The position numbers were made by a program, and so were the translations under genes. The notes below the pieces were generated by a model. The model saw only the letters and a list, made by a program, of their open reading frames with translations, did no database searches and was not told where the DNA came from. A stretch of DNA of 64,000 nucleotides from Microvelia longipes (Eukaryota; Arthropoda; Insecta; Hemiptera; Veliidae): contig JACMZG010001863.1 in the NCBI GenBank assembly GCA_018340805.1, positions 53,933,906-53,997,905 of the forward strand, written 5' to 3'. The first letter of the stretch is position 1. The number at the start of each line of letters is the position of its first letter. Positions 12,181-23,589 of this stretch are shown here, piece after piece.

Positions 12181-12418
12181 TAGACAATTAGGGGTAGTTA
12201 CAACTTAGCGTACTTATGAATAGTTGTGGTAATAAATAGGTGTAGTTTTATCTATAGCCGTAGTTATAACTACGGCTAGTTATAACTTTGTGTAGGTATT
12301 ACTATGTGTACTTATAACTAGGACTAATTATAACTAAGAGTAGTAATAACAAGCCGTAGTTATAAATAGTCGTATTTATAACTAGGCGTAGTTTTATGTA
12401 TATCCGTAGTTATAAATA
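12181..12418. repeat. Minisatellite, left part (split by a LINE)
   Basis: Short monomers of the type TAGTTATAACTAGGCGTA, the same array as 17722-18345. The LINE at 12419-17721 separates the two parts. ATAAATA at 12412-12418 and 17722-17728 is the likely target duplication. Confidence 0.85.
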
Positions 12419-12969
12419 ATAATAATAATAATAATAATATTTATTTCCATCAATAAAAAATACAGATAAATACATTAATATTCATTATGCTAATTTCTAT
12501 TCTAATAATAAGACTATTTTTTGATTTTATGATTTGAGAAGAAAAGAAACTATACAAGGCAAAAAATAATCTTATTTATAATACACTAGTATACATTATT
12601 TTACTATTGATGAGAGCCCTCAGTAAGTGTTTTAGAAACACCTAGAGCGAGGGCTCCGTCTCTAGTATTCTTTAGATATTACATTTCATTTATTTGTATA
12701 AAATATTTAAAAAATATTTTATAGTGTGTTATTTTATATTAGTGTAAACATTTATTCTAAAGTGTTTCAGAATAAATAAAAAAACCTCTTTCCTAAAAGT
12801 AAAAAAATAAATAAATAAAAAAAACTTGCATACTTACATTCATACATACATACATACATTCATATTATTTTTAAGTTAATTTAATTAAATGTTCTTTACA
12901 TTTATAATCAAATACATATACATATTAATATGGATATAATACATAATAAATCGCTGTCAAGTGAGTAAA

Positions 12970-15962
12970 TTAGGCCCTATTGAGGTACTGATCTAAAAGA
13001 TATTGGGTTATTTGTTTTTTAAAGCAATACAGAGATGAAATTTGTTGTAAAGTATTTGGTAGCTGATTGTAATACGTTGGTCCCAGGTAAATTGCATGTT
13101 TCTGTTTTTTGTTTGTTTTACATAGTGGAGTTTGTACGTAGTTTGTGTGTTGTGATCTAGTGTCGTGTGTATGTTGTAGTTTATCTTTGTTATCTTGTAA
13201 ATAGTATTTTATTAGTACAGATTTTTTAAATAATTGTTCAACAGGTAGCACTTTAAAACTATTAAATATGTCTTTAGATGGGAATCTTTTTGGCTTTTTG
13301 AGCGCTATTTTAAGAGTGGCTTTCTGCGCTGTTTCAACCGTTTTTAATAGAGTGTTTGATGCACTTCCCCAAGCTAGAATGGAGTAATTTATCACTGACT
13401 CAGTGAGTGCGTGATACATAGCTTTTAGTATCGGTTTACTTGCGAAGTCCCTTACTTTAATAAATGCGTACATTGTTTTGCGTATTCTTTTTACTACTTC
13501 GTTGATATGTTCTTTCCAGTTTAAGTTGTTGTCTATGATGATTCCTAAATATTTAATTTTTGTAACTCGTTCTATGTCAGTGCAAGTACAGTCAGTGTTT
13601 ATGTATGAGTTAGTGTTTTGTGAGTGAGAACATGGTGGGTGGTGAAGTTTTAGTTTTAAGTGTGTTGGTGGTTGGCTTATCTAAAGAAAAACACATGTAC
13701 TTAGTTTTGCTAAGGTTCATCGTGAGGATATTATCTTCAAACCAAGATTTTACTTGTGCAACACCCTGTGTAGCTTTCGTAAAAACCTGGTTCCAGTTAA
13801 AGCCCCTGAAATATAAAAGTGTGTCATCTACAAAGGAAATGACTTCCATGTAAGCATTGTTTAAGTACAGTAAGTTGTTTATATAAATTAAAAAGCCATG
13901 GTGAAATTACCGTGCCCTGTTGGGTTCCAAACTTAAGTTTTTCGGGCGAACTTAACTTGTTTTCTAGTTTAGTTTGTTGTTGCCTATTTTCTAAATAGCT
14001 TTTAAACATTTTTAGGCACGTATTTCGGATACCTATGGAGTACAAAACATTTAGCAGCTTTTCATGCGATAAGGTGTCAAAGGCCTTTTTAACATCGATA
14101 AAAACTGCTAAAGATTTATACCTCTGTCCAAGTCGTTTATAATTAACTCTGTTAACTTGTATACCGCGTCCGCTGTACTTTTTGTTTCATATAACCAAAT
14201 TGGTTATTTGAAATTATTTTATTTTTTTCTAAGTGCTCCAATAATCTGTATTTAATACATTTTTCAAGAATTTTGGAAATATTAGACAAGAGTGAAATAG
14301 GGCGATAATTAGAGGGATCTGATTTATCCCCTTGTTTATACAAGGGGATAACTACTGCTCGCTTCAATACTTCAGGAAATACTCCCTGGTTAAAACATAG
14401 ATTGCTGATGTAAGTCATTGGCTTAACTATGTTTTCTATCGCCTGTTTAAGAAATTGAGCTTTAATACTGTCTATTCCGGGCGCAGTTTCGGAGTTAAGA
14501 CTATTGATATGATTTTTCATTTCTTTCTCAGTTATTGGTGTAAATGTATTAAGTGTAGATTTTATAGGTCTCTGTTGTAGTCTGTTTTGGTCGGAAGATG
14601 TTTTATTTTTTGATGTTATGATATTTGCTAGGTTAGATCCTACATTAGCAAAGTAAGAATTTAATTGGTTTGCTATGTCACTCGTCTCAGTGTATGTGTT
14701 GTTATTGTGATTTAGTTGTTTTATTTCTGTCCCCTTTGCTTTATTTCTATTTAAGCACTCATTAAGTACTTTCCACGTTTGAGCAGAATCTGATTTGTCA
14801 GTAGGTAATTTATTTTTAAAATATTCTGTTTTGGTTTTCCTAATAAGTTTTGTTAAATAATTTTTATATTTTACGTATTTGTCCCGTAGTTGTGTGTTGA
14901 AAGGTTGTTTGTCCAATGTCTTTCTCATTTTGTCTCTCATTCTTTTCGAAGTCAGTAATCCGTCTGTTATCCAAGGTTTTAGTCTTTTGTTCTTGCATGT
15001 TATTTTAACCTGTTTAGTTTGTGTACATCTAGTTATGTTGTCTTGTATTGTTTGTATAAATGTTTGAGTGGCCGTTTCAGCGTCTGTAATGTTATATAAG
15101 TCTTTCCAATCAATTTGTTTAAGATTATGTTCTAGCCTGTCAGAGTCAACTTTCGAGAAAGTAAAGTATTTCTGTTTCCTTGTGTCATCTCTGTCTTGTG
15201 TGTTTATACTTATAGATAGTCCTACAGGGTAATGATCTGAAACTTTATTATGAAGTATAAATGGAGTCAACTTGAGTTGACTTTTACATTTTACAAAGAT
15301 ATGGTCAATACAAGAAATAGAATTATTTTCTTTTCTTGTAACGTCATTTATACAGCTTACGAAACCTAAAGAATTTAACACATTCAAGTAATCATTTTTT
15401 TCCACAGAGTCTTCCAACAAATTTAGATTCATGTCTCCGGCTATGATATGATTGGTGCATTTATTTTGCAATAAATGTTCGCTCAAATTCTCAATGAATT
15501 TATCAACTTTTATTTCTGAGGATCTATATATAGTGGTTAATTGAAAAATTTCTTTATTAATTTTAACTTTAGTAATAAACTGTTACAGTCCACTACGGGT
15601 CTGTTTACAATATTAGTGACTTCAATATTACTTTTGCAGTACACTATTATTCCCTCAGCTTTGTTCTTTCCAATGTCATAAAAAACATTGTAACCATCTA
15701 TATCATAGTACTCATCGTATTGCCTGAGCCAGGCTTCAGTCAATATGATGACATCTATTTCTCTATTTAGATTATTTAATAGTAACATCAAAGAATCATA
15801 ATTTTTGTTTAAAGATCTGATATTAGTGTGGAAAAACACGACATCATTTTTGTTTAGAATATTTAGATTATAGTCTGAGATTGCTATTGGTTTCGGATCA
15901 TTTAGAGCTTTATCTAAATTCTTTATAAAATTTGATTCCATTTCGGGATCAGTAAATAACAA
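12970..15962 (-). pseudogene. LINE ORF2: AP endonuclease and reverse transcriptase, frameshifted
   Basis: Would encode the endonuclease and polymerase that drive target-primed reverse transcription. The endonuclease N-terminus has HTNIRSLNKNYD and LTEAWL (15962-15537). After a frameshift near 15545 come the endonuclease motifs GDMNLNLL and SDHYPVGL. The RT then has APGIDSIKAQFLK, KRAVVIPLYKQGDKSDPSNY and RPISLLSNISKILEK. Two more frameshifts near 14160 and 14125 precede palm motif A (VFIDVKKAFDTLSHEKLL). Motif B (GTQQGTVISPWLFNLY) and motif C (FVDDTLLY) follow, then a 167-residue tail ending at 12970. The catalytic aspartates remain. The few frameshifts suggest recent death, or assembly errors in homopolymers. 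Confidence 0.9.
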
Positions 15963-16467
15963 TTACTGAAGTACATGCTTAGTTTTAGGAAGATATACCT
16001 CCTGATGGACTTAGCAATATATATATATTTTTTTATAAACCTTAAAATAAACTTCAATTTGATTATATAAAAATATTGTAATATACAAGCCAAACATGAT
16101 CTATTATAAATATAAAAAATAATAAATGATTTATTATTTGTTTTAATGTTAATTTTTTGAGTTAGTATTAGTTGACAAAACTTAATAATCGTAGTATGCA
16201 AGGTTAAAGACTTGATTTTTTTCAAATTATATGAGTAAAGAATGATGAATGATTAATAATATAATATATAATAATATAATTAATACTGACTATATTCAGA
16301 GAAAGAATCATAGTTTCAGCGAAGCAGGATTGAATTCGTAAAATTATTATGGGGTTTTTCAGTTGAGACTTATTTTGTATATTTATCAGCATGTTTAATT
16401 TGTATATTATCACATTTCTAGAACTCAACATAATTGTTCTAATATTAAACTGGAGGCCTAATATATC

Positions 16468-17394
16468 CTATACTAGATTACTGAGGTCTGATAAGTTTTT
16501 AATTCTTACAGCATTTACTCCGTCTGTCTTCCTCATGAGCACTTTGTTATTTGAGAACCAAACGTATTTATATGTTTTATCTTTAGCTGCCGCTCTCGCT
16601 TTTGCCATCAGTTCACCATTTCTTTGTGTTAAATGTTCTGCAAAGAACATCCTTCCATCCTTGAAGTTAGAGTTTAGGAGTTTGATATCTAAACCTGGTT
16701 TGGCTGGAGTGTCTGGCGAGGCTCTTCTTCTCTCCTCAGTGCATCCTCTTTTATACGCCTTTAGCCACTGTTCCTTCTTCCAGCGCCTCACAAATTTAAC
16801 AACTATGGGCCTGGGTCCAGGCTTCTTGGAGTTAAGCCTGTGGGCTATGCTAACATCATCGTCCTTGTGTTCCACTCCAATGACTTCGGAAACTTTGTTG
16901 AGAATCTGAGGCATTTGTTCGTTGTTAGTCTCAGGAATACCGGATATAATGATGTTGTCTATCCTAGTGTATTGGTTCATGTCGTGTATCTCATTCCTGA
17001 GAAACATGTTTTCCTCTTCTAACCTGGCACAGCGCTCTATCAGCTGTTTCATAGTAACCATCACTTCTTCATACTTCTCATTGATTAACTCGATTGGTGA
17101 TTTCAACTCTTCTTTTATTTTCTCAATGTACGATTCCGTACTCTTTTTATATTCCTCTATTATAGCTCTCCATTCGTCTGAATTTGTCAGTGGAACCTTC
17201 GGCAGGGCAGGTGAAGAACCCACTGCCACAGTTTTGCATGATAAACATTTCCATTTTTTTCTGTTATCTTGACGCATTAGCCTAAATTTATCTTCCTGCA
17301 TGCCCTGGCATGCAAAATGATAAATGGACTTACACTGAGTGCATGATAACGCGTTCTCAGATTCACAAGTATTGTTACAAGATTTACACTGCAT
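16468..17394 (-). CDS. LINE ORF1: PHD-like finger, coiled coil, L1-ORF1-like domain
   Basis: Intact 308-residue frame. Residues 1-55 form a Cys/His-rich PHD-like finger: CKSC, CTQC, YHFACQG, WKCLSC. Residues about 75-135 are rich in E/K/L with heptad character, a likely coiled coil for trimer formation. Residues about 138-240 hold DNIIISGIPE and IAHRLNSKKPGPRPIVVKF, as in the RRM-like (Transposase_22-type) domain of L1 ORF1 proteins. The product should be the RNA-binding chaperone of the LINE particle. ORF2 starts 506 bp downstream of its stop. The ATG at 17394 is the first in frame after the 5' UTR. The intact frame contrasts with the broken ORF2. Confidence 0.85.
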   Translation of the reverse strand: MQCKSCNNTCESENALSCTQCKSIYHFACQGMQEDKFRLMRQDNRKKWKCLSCKTVAVGSSPALPKVPLTNSDEWRAIIEEYKKSTESYIEKIKEELKSPIELINEKYEEVMVTMKQLIERCARLEEENMFLRNEIHDMNQYTRIDNIIISGIPETNNEQMPQILNKVSEVIGVEHKDDDVSIAHRLNSKKPGPRPIVVKFVRRWKKEQWLKAYKRGCTEERRRASPDTPAKPGLDIKLLNSNFKDGRMFFAEHLTQRNGELMAKARAAAKDKTYKYVWFSNNKVLMRKTDGVNAVRIKNLSDLSNLV

Positions 17395-17721
17395 GGTTTT
17401 AGCTTATTCGTTATTTAATTTATTTTTTTTATGCTTTTCTTTGTATTTATTTCAAAATAATATAACACGTTTAATAACACTTTATTATTATATTATTAAA
17501 AACTATTATATATAAAAGACCGATTAATAAATAGACTAATTTTAAATTAATCCAAATCTATAAAAGTCAATTTAAAAATTTTTCATTTATAGAATGATTT
17601 AAAAGTTCAATTATATAAAGGTAGATAGATATAAATGTTGCACTATTTATGAATGTAAAATAATCAATAATAATAATCGAGTATTGATGTATCTTTGACC
17701 GGGTCACGAGACGAACTAGTA

Positions 17722-18345
17722 ATAAATAGTCGTATTTATTACTAGGTATAGTTTTATCTATAGCCGTAGTTATAACTATGTGTAGGTATAACTATGTGTA
17801 GTTATAACTAGGCGTAATTATAACTATTCGTAGTTATAACTAAGAGTATCAATAACTAGCCGTAGTTATAAATAGTCGTATTTATTACTAGGTATAGTTT
17901 TATCTATAGCCGTAGTTATAACTATGTGTAGGTATAACTATGTGTAGTTATAACTAGGCGTAATTATAACTATTCGTAGTTATAACTAAGAGTATCAATA
18001 ACTAGCCGTAGTTATAAATAGTCGTATTTATTACTAGGTATAGTTTTATCTATAGCCGTAGTTATAACTATGTGTAGTTATAACTAGGCGTAATTATAAT
18101 TAGTCGTAGTTATAACTAAGAGTATCAATAACTAGCCGTAGTTATAAATAGTCGTATTTATAACTAGGAGTAGTTTTATGTATAGAGTTATAACTAGGTG
18201 TAGTTATAACTAGGCATAATTATGACAAGTCTTAACTATAACCAGGCGTAATTATAACTATTCGTAGTTATAACTAAAAACAGTAATAACCAGCCGTAGT
18301 TTTAAATAATCGTAGTTAAAAGTACGACTTAAGTTATAAATAGCC
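17722..18345. repeat. Minisatellite with 146-bp higher-order unit
   Basis: Monomers of about 14-16 bp (TAGTTATAACTAGGCGTA type) are organised into a higher-order unit. The landmark CGTATTTATTACTAGGTATA recurs at 17731, 17877 and 18023 (period exactly 146). A variant follows at 18153. Further decayed monomers run to about 18345. It continues the array at 12181-12418. Confidence 0.9.
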
Positions 18346-18640
18346 GTCTGAAATACTTACGTGGTGGGGTTGTGGGTGCCGAGGGGGAGGGTGTGTCTTG
18401 GGTGCTTAAACCTCCCTTAGGCTTTAACAAAATTAACACGAATTATATTTTACTTTTCCTCATTAATGCCTACATTATAGAAAAAGTATTGCGTTTGTAC
18501 TTAAAAAATTCGAAACAGGGAGTGCACCTGAATCAGGGATTCTTTCAGAGGTTATTCTCCGAAGGGGTTATGTTAAAATTATGAGAGGGGTATTTTTAGT
18601 TGTAAAAACATAATCCTTTTCCTATATACATAGTTACTCA
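18346..18640. other. No gene recognised
   Basis: Slightly GC-richer start (GGTGGGGTTGTGGGTGCCGA), then AT-rich DNA. The 70-codon frame at 18372-18584 has no known motif. Confidence 0.45.
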
Positions 18641-18958
18641 CATAGAGATATATACTAGAGGGGGCATAGGCTTTCTAAATACACTGAGAGGCCTGAAACA
18701 TCTTTTTGAGACACTCAGGGGCTCTGTATAACCTCATTAAAACCTCCTCTAAAGAGTGAGTTAAGGTTATAATATATTAATTGTTTTTGTCTTCCCGCTC
18801 ATTTTTTGTGTTTTGACTTATATTTTATCGTTTTACTGTGTGAGAGACTGTATTTTTGTTCTGCTCATTTGATTATATCGATAGTCGAAATTGTTCAGGT
18901 TACTTTTTCCATTTTTCAAACTCAACCAATAGGGCCCCTCTAGTAATATATCTCTATG
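18641..18958. mobile_element. MITE family 1, copy C, perfect 8-bp duplication
   Basis: A 318-bp copy bounded by CATAGAGATATATACTAGAG and its inverse, flanked by exact octamers GTTACTCA at 18633-18640 and 18959-18966. This copy fixes the family's ends and its 8-bp duplication. Confidence 0.93.
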
Positions 18959-19089
18959 GTTACTCATATAATTAGTAAAAAAGAAGAAAGGTAAAAATAG
19001 TTTGTCAAATTAAAAAATATTATACGTATAATCTGTTAATGGACATTAAAATAGTGCTATAGCAGAATAAAATTGTAAATGTTGACGCA

Positions 19090-19462
19090 AATATATTGAT
19101 AACTAATATGAACAACACCAACTTCGTCTTTCCACCAATAAGCTTTAATTTAACTCTGAGCAGAGCCGGCTTTCGACTATAATGCCATCTACAGTGCCTA
19201 AACAAGTAACAATCATACCTTAACAATATAACTTAATATAAATAACCTAAAACACACTAAATAAAAGGTCCAAACAAATAAAATACAAAGTAAAAAATTT
19301 AAAAAAAGTTTTTATATTAAATTATATTGTTAAGTTATGATGGTTACTTGTTTAGGCACTGTAGATTGCATTATAGTCGAAAGCCGGCTCTGCTCAGAGA
19401 TAAATTAAAGCTTGTTGGTGGAAAGACGAAGTTGGTGTAGTTAATATTATAAATCAATATAC
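19090..19462. mobile_element. Palindromic (foldback) element
   Basis: 19108-19241 is closely inverted in 19310-19446, with a loop of about 70 bp. The arms contain GAGCAGAGCCGGCTTTCGAC and AACACCAACTTCGTCTTTCC. Loose symmetry continues outward to ATATATTGAT / ATCAATATA. No target duplication was resolved and there is no coding capacity. The arm phrase GCCGGCTTTCGAC recalls the arms of the 48125-49732 element (GCCGACTTTCAAC). Confidence 0.75.
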
Positions 19463-19981
19463 AGCGCTCACTGAAATTATATTGATAACAATTATTATAA
19501 AACTAAAGATTTCCCAGAATTATTTTCAAACCACTCAAGTATGAATAGATTTTCATGGCTTTCCTCATATATCCTATTTTCTATTCATATTTCTCTTTCT
19601 ATAGCTTATTCACTTACTATCTGATTCTTTGGTTCTATTTTATTCATAAATTCCTATTATAATAAAATATTTCCCTGAGCAGTATTTCTCGGAAAATTGT
19701 AAGTGAATTTAGACAAAATACAATATTTTTTTTTTTCGTATATATTTTCCCAACAAATAAAACAGAATACATTTACTTTGAAAACAATATAAGTAAATAA
19801 GGTGCGAACAATAAAATATAAATAAAATAATTTTAATGAAAATAATCGTACAAGTAAAATAAAAAGCTATAAATAAGTGATTCGGGAACATTATGTCCTC
19901 GAATAATAGTAAGAAAATTTAAAGTTATAGTGAAACATTAACTATAACTCTATAATAAACACAGCGGAAGTCATGCGTGAC
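19463..19981. other. No gene recognised
   Basis: AT-rich DNA upstream of the MITE at 19982. Nothing further seen. Confidence 0.5.
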
Positions 19982-20460
19982 CTTAGAATAATACTAAAAT
20001 AGAAGCAGCACAGTACCGTAAACACAATGTCAATCTAATGATAACACGAAAGCCGGTTGACTGGTGGTCATAAGTAGGGGTACCACACTAACAACAAAAC
20101 TTTATTTTAAATGTGTCATAAATATCCATTAATGAAGAAAACCGGTCTTAGATGGCAAAAAGATAGCGGAATACAAGACTCTACATTTAGTTGACGAGGG
20201 CTAATTTTAATATACTTTTAATTAAAAACGTTAAACTTTAAAATGCTAAAAATATTGTAATGCACCGATATTTATTAGTATTTTATGAATAATCAATCAT
20301 TAATTAATAATAGAACATATTGATTCAGCAACTGGAAGTATTGCCAATTTTATTATAAGCAAATTGTATATTGTTAGGGTGGCAGCATTACTTAAGACCA
20401 CCAGTGAACCGCTTTTCGTGTTATCAGTAGTGCTCCTTCAATATATAGTATTATTCTAAG
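19982..20460. mobile_element. 8-bp-TSD MITE (family 3), 479 bp
   Basis: Starts CTTAGAATAATACT and ends AGTATTATTCTAAG. Subterminal arms carry CACGAAAGCCGGTT and its inverse. Perfect flanking octamers TGCGTGAC lie at 19974-19981 and 20461-20468. Other copies: 46027-46567, 52608-53142 and 60655-61059. It lies just upstream of the receptor exon at 20858. Confidence 0.92.
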
Positions 20461-20689
20461 TGCGTGACACAGAAATTTATTTACACAGGGAAGCAGGCTA
20501 CACAATAAAGACTAAAAATAAAAAGCTAATTAAAAAAAAAAGAACAAAAGTGTCTAAAACGGATAATCAAGTTAAAATCTTGGTTTCAGATTTTATAACT
20601 TCGTCAGCAGGAGAGGAGGAAGTAAAACTTGTTTGGAGGAAGAGGGACGTAATAAACCCTCATCTCCAAGATCCTAGTTTGTGTTTAAT

Positions 20690-20820
20690 CCCTATGTACT
20701 TATTTATTGACTCATTTACTTATTTTTGTACTTATTAACTTATTTATGTACTTATTTACATATTTATGTACTTATTTACATATTTATGTACTATGTACTT
20801 ATTTATGTACTTATTTCAGA
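20690..20820. repeat. Short tandem repeat upstream of the receptor exon
   Basis: Repeats of TTATTTATGTACTTATTTAC with a period near 12 bp lie within the intron that precedes the exon at 20858. Confidence 0.75.
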
Positions 20821-20857
20821 TCTGTTGACTAACGTGTTGTGTTATATTGTGTTACAG

Positions 20858-21005
20858 ACAGTATCAGTAGCAGTATCAGTACTGACATTAACTTTCATCT
20901 CAGTAGATCGCTGGTACGCCATATGTTTCCCTCTGAGATTCAAATCAACGACAGCCAGAGCCAAGACTGCCATCATTATTATATGGGTGATAGCGCTCTG
21001 TATTG
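20858..21005 (+). CDS. Allatotropin receptor-like GPCR, exon with TM3 to TM4
   Basis: Partial coding exon of a class A G-protein-coupled receptor for a neuropeptide at the plasma membrane. The acceptor is GTGTTACAG ending at 20857; the donor GTCAGT starts at 21006. The frame starts at 20858 and leaves one base (phase 1). TM3 reads TVSVAVSVLTLTFISV, followed directly by DRWYAICFPLRFKS (the DRY-type motif and intracellular loop 2). TARAKTAIIIIWVIALCI, with the conserved TM4 Trp, follows. DRWYAICFPL followed by FKSTT and RAKTA is the pattern I associate with insect allatotropin (orexin-like) receptors. Assignment to that exact subfamily is from memory, not a search. The exon before it, which should encode TM1-2, was not found. 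Confidence 0.85.
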
Positions 21006-21025
21006 GTCAGTATTTTCTTCCTATA

Positions 21026-21370
21026 CATTCTTTTATGACCAACCTCCTTTCTTTTATGACCAACCTCCTTTATTTTTTGATCAACCTCCCTTCTTTTGTG
21101 ACCAACCTCTTTTCATTTGTGATCAACCTTCCTTCTTTTTTTGACCAACCTCTCTTCTTTTATGACCAACCTCCCTTATTTTGTGACCAACCTCCCTTCT
21201 TTTATGACCAACCTCCCTTATTTTGTGATCAACCTCCCTTCTTTTATGACCAACCTCCCTTATTTTGTAACCAACCTCCCTTCTTTTGTGACCAACCTCC
21301 CTTCTTTTGTGACCAACCTCTTTTCATTTGTGATCAACCTCCCTTCCATTGTGATATACCTCCCTTCATT
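21026..21370. repeat. 21-bp minisatellite at the receptor exon donor
   Basis: About 16 units alternate between TTCTTTTATGACCAACCTCCC and TTATTTTGTGACCAACCTCCC forms. It starts about 20 bp after the splice donor at 21006. A 21-bp unit keeps several frames open, so long frames on both strands here are artefacts. Confidence 0.93.
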
Positions 21371-21379
21371 TGTTATGAG

Positions 21380-22680
21380 CATTCGTAAGGGACTCCTGCG
21401 TTGCCACTGAAACAATGCATCAAAATAATTTGGTGTTTCAGAATGAATGGTCACTCAAGTTGAAATCTAGTGCTCAGTAAAATATAAAAATAAGACCAAA
21501 GTGTACTAACAGTGTCAATGTGGATACTGTAAAAACCCAATAGATTTTAAAAGGGGTAATTATTTTGGCAATCGATGACACTGGAAAAATTAGGTAATGC
21601 TGTACTTTATAATTCTTTGTTGTTGTTTCATGACTGTAAGTTTGATTTTCTTGTAAAGTAATATTAAACAAAAACGAATTCTACATTAAATAATAAAATG
21701 TCAAATAATTTAAATGTTTTAAATATATTAATCCTGTTACATGGTCTCTTGTTTCTTTGATGTTTGATCTGGTTAATTTGAGCATTTATTTAATCCAATG
21801 TTTGAGTTCTAAATATAAAATTAAAATTTCACATCACATTAAAACCACGACTAATATGGTAGACATTTTTAATTAGATTAAATTAATATTACTTGGAAAT
21901 TTATAAATTTAACATGAGATAAAATAAGGGATGAGAAGGGCCCCTATACGATTATATAAATATAAAGAGGCAGGAATTCACCAATCCGATGGGTTTAATA
22001 TTAGTTAGGATTTAACCCCAATCCATCACAGGCAATCTTGATCGCCCCCTCTCTCTGTTAAATTCATATTGACCCCTTCAGCCCCAAATTTAACATGCTA
22101 TTCCCAAGGTATTATAATGTAGATTAAATTCCAAGTTGATACAAAGCGAATATTTCAATGTTCGATAATTTACAGAGTTGAATTTAGAGATTTAGATGCG
22201 GTTTTGAGAAAACTTATTCCCAAGTTTGTTAGTGAAATAAGTTTATTATTTATTAGCTAAATGAACTTCAAGTTTTCCAGTTGTAGTTTTTGTTGGAAAC
22301 TATTAAGCTGTATTGTTATTGTTGTATTATGAGGAAAATTTTAATTTGCTTTTATTATTTTAGTGTTGAAGTTTACAGTATTATAATGCTTTGCCAAATT
22401 GTTATAATTTCAAAAACCTCAGTGTTTTTATTACAAAGTTAGATCGTATTATAATAAGATATGTTGTCGAGCAATTATCTAAAGAAGTTGTAAGATTAAG
22501 TAACTAAAAGGTTGCAGACATAAATTAACTAATGAATTCAAATAAAAATTAACTGAGAACAAGTTATACAGGAATAACCAACCATCCAAGTAACAAACTA
22601 GGAAGAAACTAACTAATAAAGTAATTGAGAAATAATTAACTATGGAAGAGAATAACCAAGTAAGGAAGAAATTAGAAAAA
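21380..22680. other. Intron sequence, nothing recognised
   Basis: AT-rich intronic DNA. Degenerate forerunners of the AACCAACTAA motif begin near 22570. Confidence 0.5.
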
Positions 22681-23580
22681 TTAACTTAGGAAGAAACACC
22701 TTTAACCAACTATAGATAGAATTTAAGAGTAACCAACTAAGTGAGGAATTTAGAAGTAACCAACTTTAAAAGAGATTAGGGTGTAACCAATAAGAATGGA
22801 ATTTAGAAGTAACAAGCAATAATGAACAGGATTGAGGTAACCAACTAAGGGAAGGATTGGGAAGTAACCAACTATATAAGAGATTAAGAAGTGACCAACA
22901 AGAAAGGGAATATGGGGTGACCAGCTAAGGAATGGAGTGAGGTAACCAAGTAAAGAATGTATTGGGAAGTAATCAACTAAGCAAGAGATTAAGGTAACCA
23001 ACTAAGGAAGGGATTAGGAGTAAGTAACTTTGATGTGAGTGAGGAAAACAGCAAAAGAAGGGAGTGAGGTAACCAACTAAAGAAGGGAGTGATGTAACCA
23101 ACTAAGAAGGGAGGTGGGGTAACCAACTAAAGAAGGGAGTGAGGTAACCAACTAAAGAAGGGAGTCAGTAACCAACTAAAGAAGGAGTGAGGTAACCACG
23201 AAGGGAGTGAGGTAACAACTAAAGAGGGAGTCAGTTAACCAACTAAAGAAGGGAGTGAGGTAACCAACTAAAGAAGGGAGTCAGTTAACCAACTAAAGAA
23301 GGGAGTGAGGTAACCAACGAAAAATGGGAGTGAGGTAACCAACTAAAGAAGGGAGTGAGGTAACCATCGAAAGATGAGAGTGAGGTTATTATTATACATG
23401 TAAGTGTAAAAACATTTTGAACTAAATTTATATTCATAAATAGATATTGTAATCATTATTTGTAAATAGTTATTAAATAAAGGATTTTTGTTTAAAAAAA
23501 AGGTAACCAACTAAAGAAGGGAGTGAGGTAACCAATGAAAGATGGGAGTGAGGTAACCAACTAAAGAATGGAATTAAAAT
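22681..23580. repeat. 25-bp minisatellite
   Basis: The unit is about GGGAGTGAGGTAACCAACTA plus AAGAA. It is diverged at 22681-23040 and homogeneous at 23040-23580. It is interrupted at 23387-23500 by a LINE 3' end. Confidence 0.9.
23387..23500 (+). mobile_element. Short retroposed 3' end inside the minisatellite
   Basis: About 114 bp unrelated to the array, ending TTAAATAAAGGATTTTTGTT and a short A-run, with AGGT on both sides as a possible 4-bp duplication. This is the form expected of a severely 5'-truncated LINE or SINE copy. The parent family was not identified. Confidence 0.65.
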
Positions 23581-23589
23581 TACTTAACT

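Larger units (their letters stand above)
12419..17721 (-). mobile_element. Near full-length two-ORF LINE (CR1/jockey group), 5.3 kb
   Basis: Minus-strand non-LTR retrotransposon with a 5' UTR (17395-17721), intact ORF1 (16468-17394), a spacer, a frameshifted ORF2 (endonuclease plus reverse transcriptase, 15962 down to 12970), a 3' UTR and a (TTA)n tail (12419-12440). No RNase H follows the RT. An ORF1 starting with a PHD-like zinc finger is known from CR1-group clades such as Daphne/Crack/L2-like. That placement is inferred, not tested. It sits inside a minisatellite with a likely 7-bp duplication, ATAAATA. Confidence 0.88.

Noticed and set aside
20726..21410. Long overlapping frames around the receptor exon (up to 220 codons)
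   Set aside because: Outside 20858-21005 they are translations of a 12-bp and a 21-bp tandem array, open only because the unit length is a multiple of three.
21260..21454. Minus-strand frame with repeated VTKEGRL
   Set aside because: Antisense of the 21-bp minisatellite.
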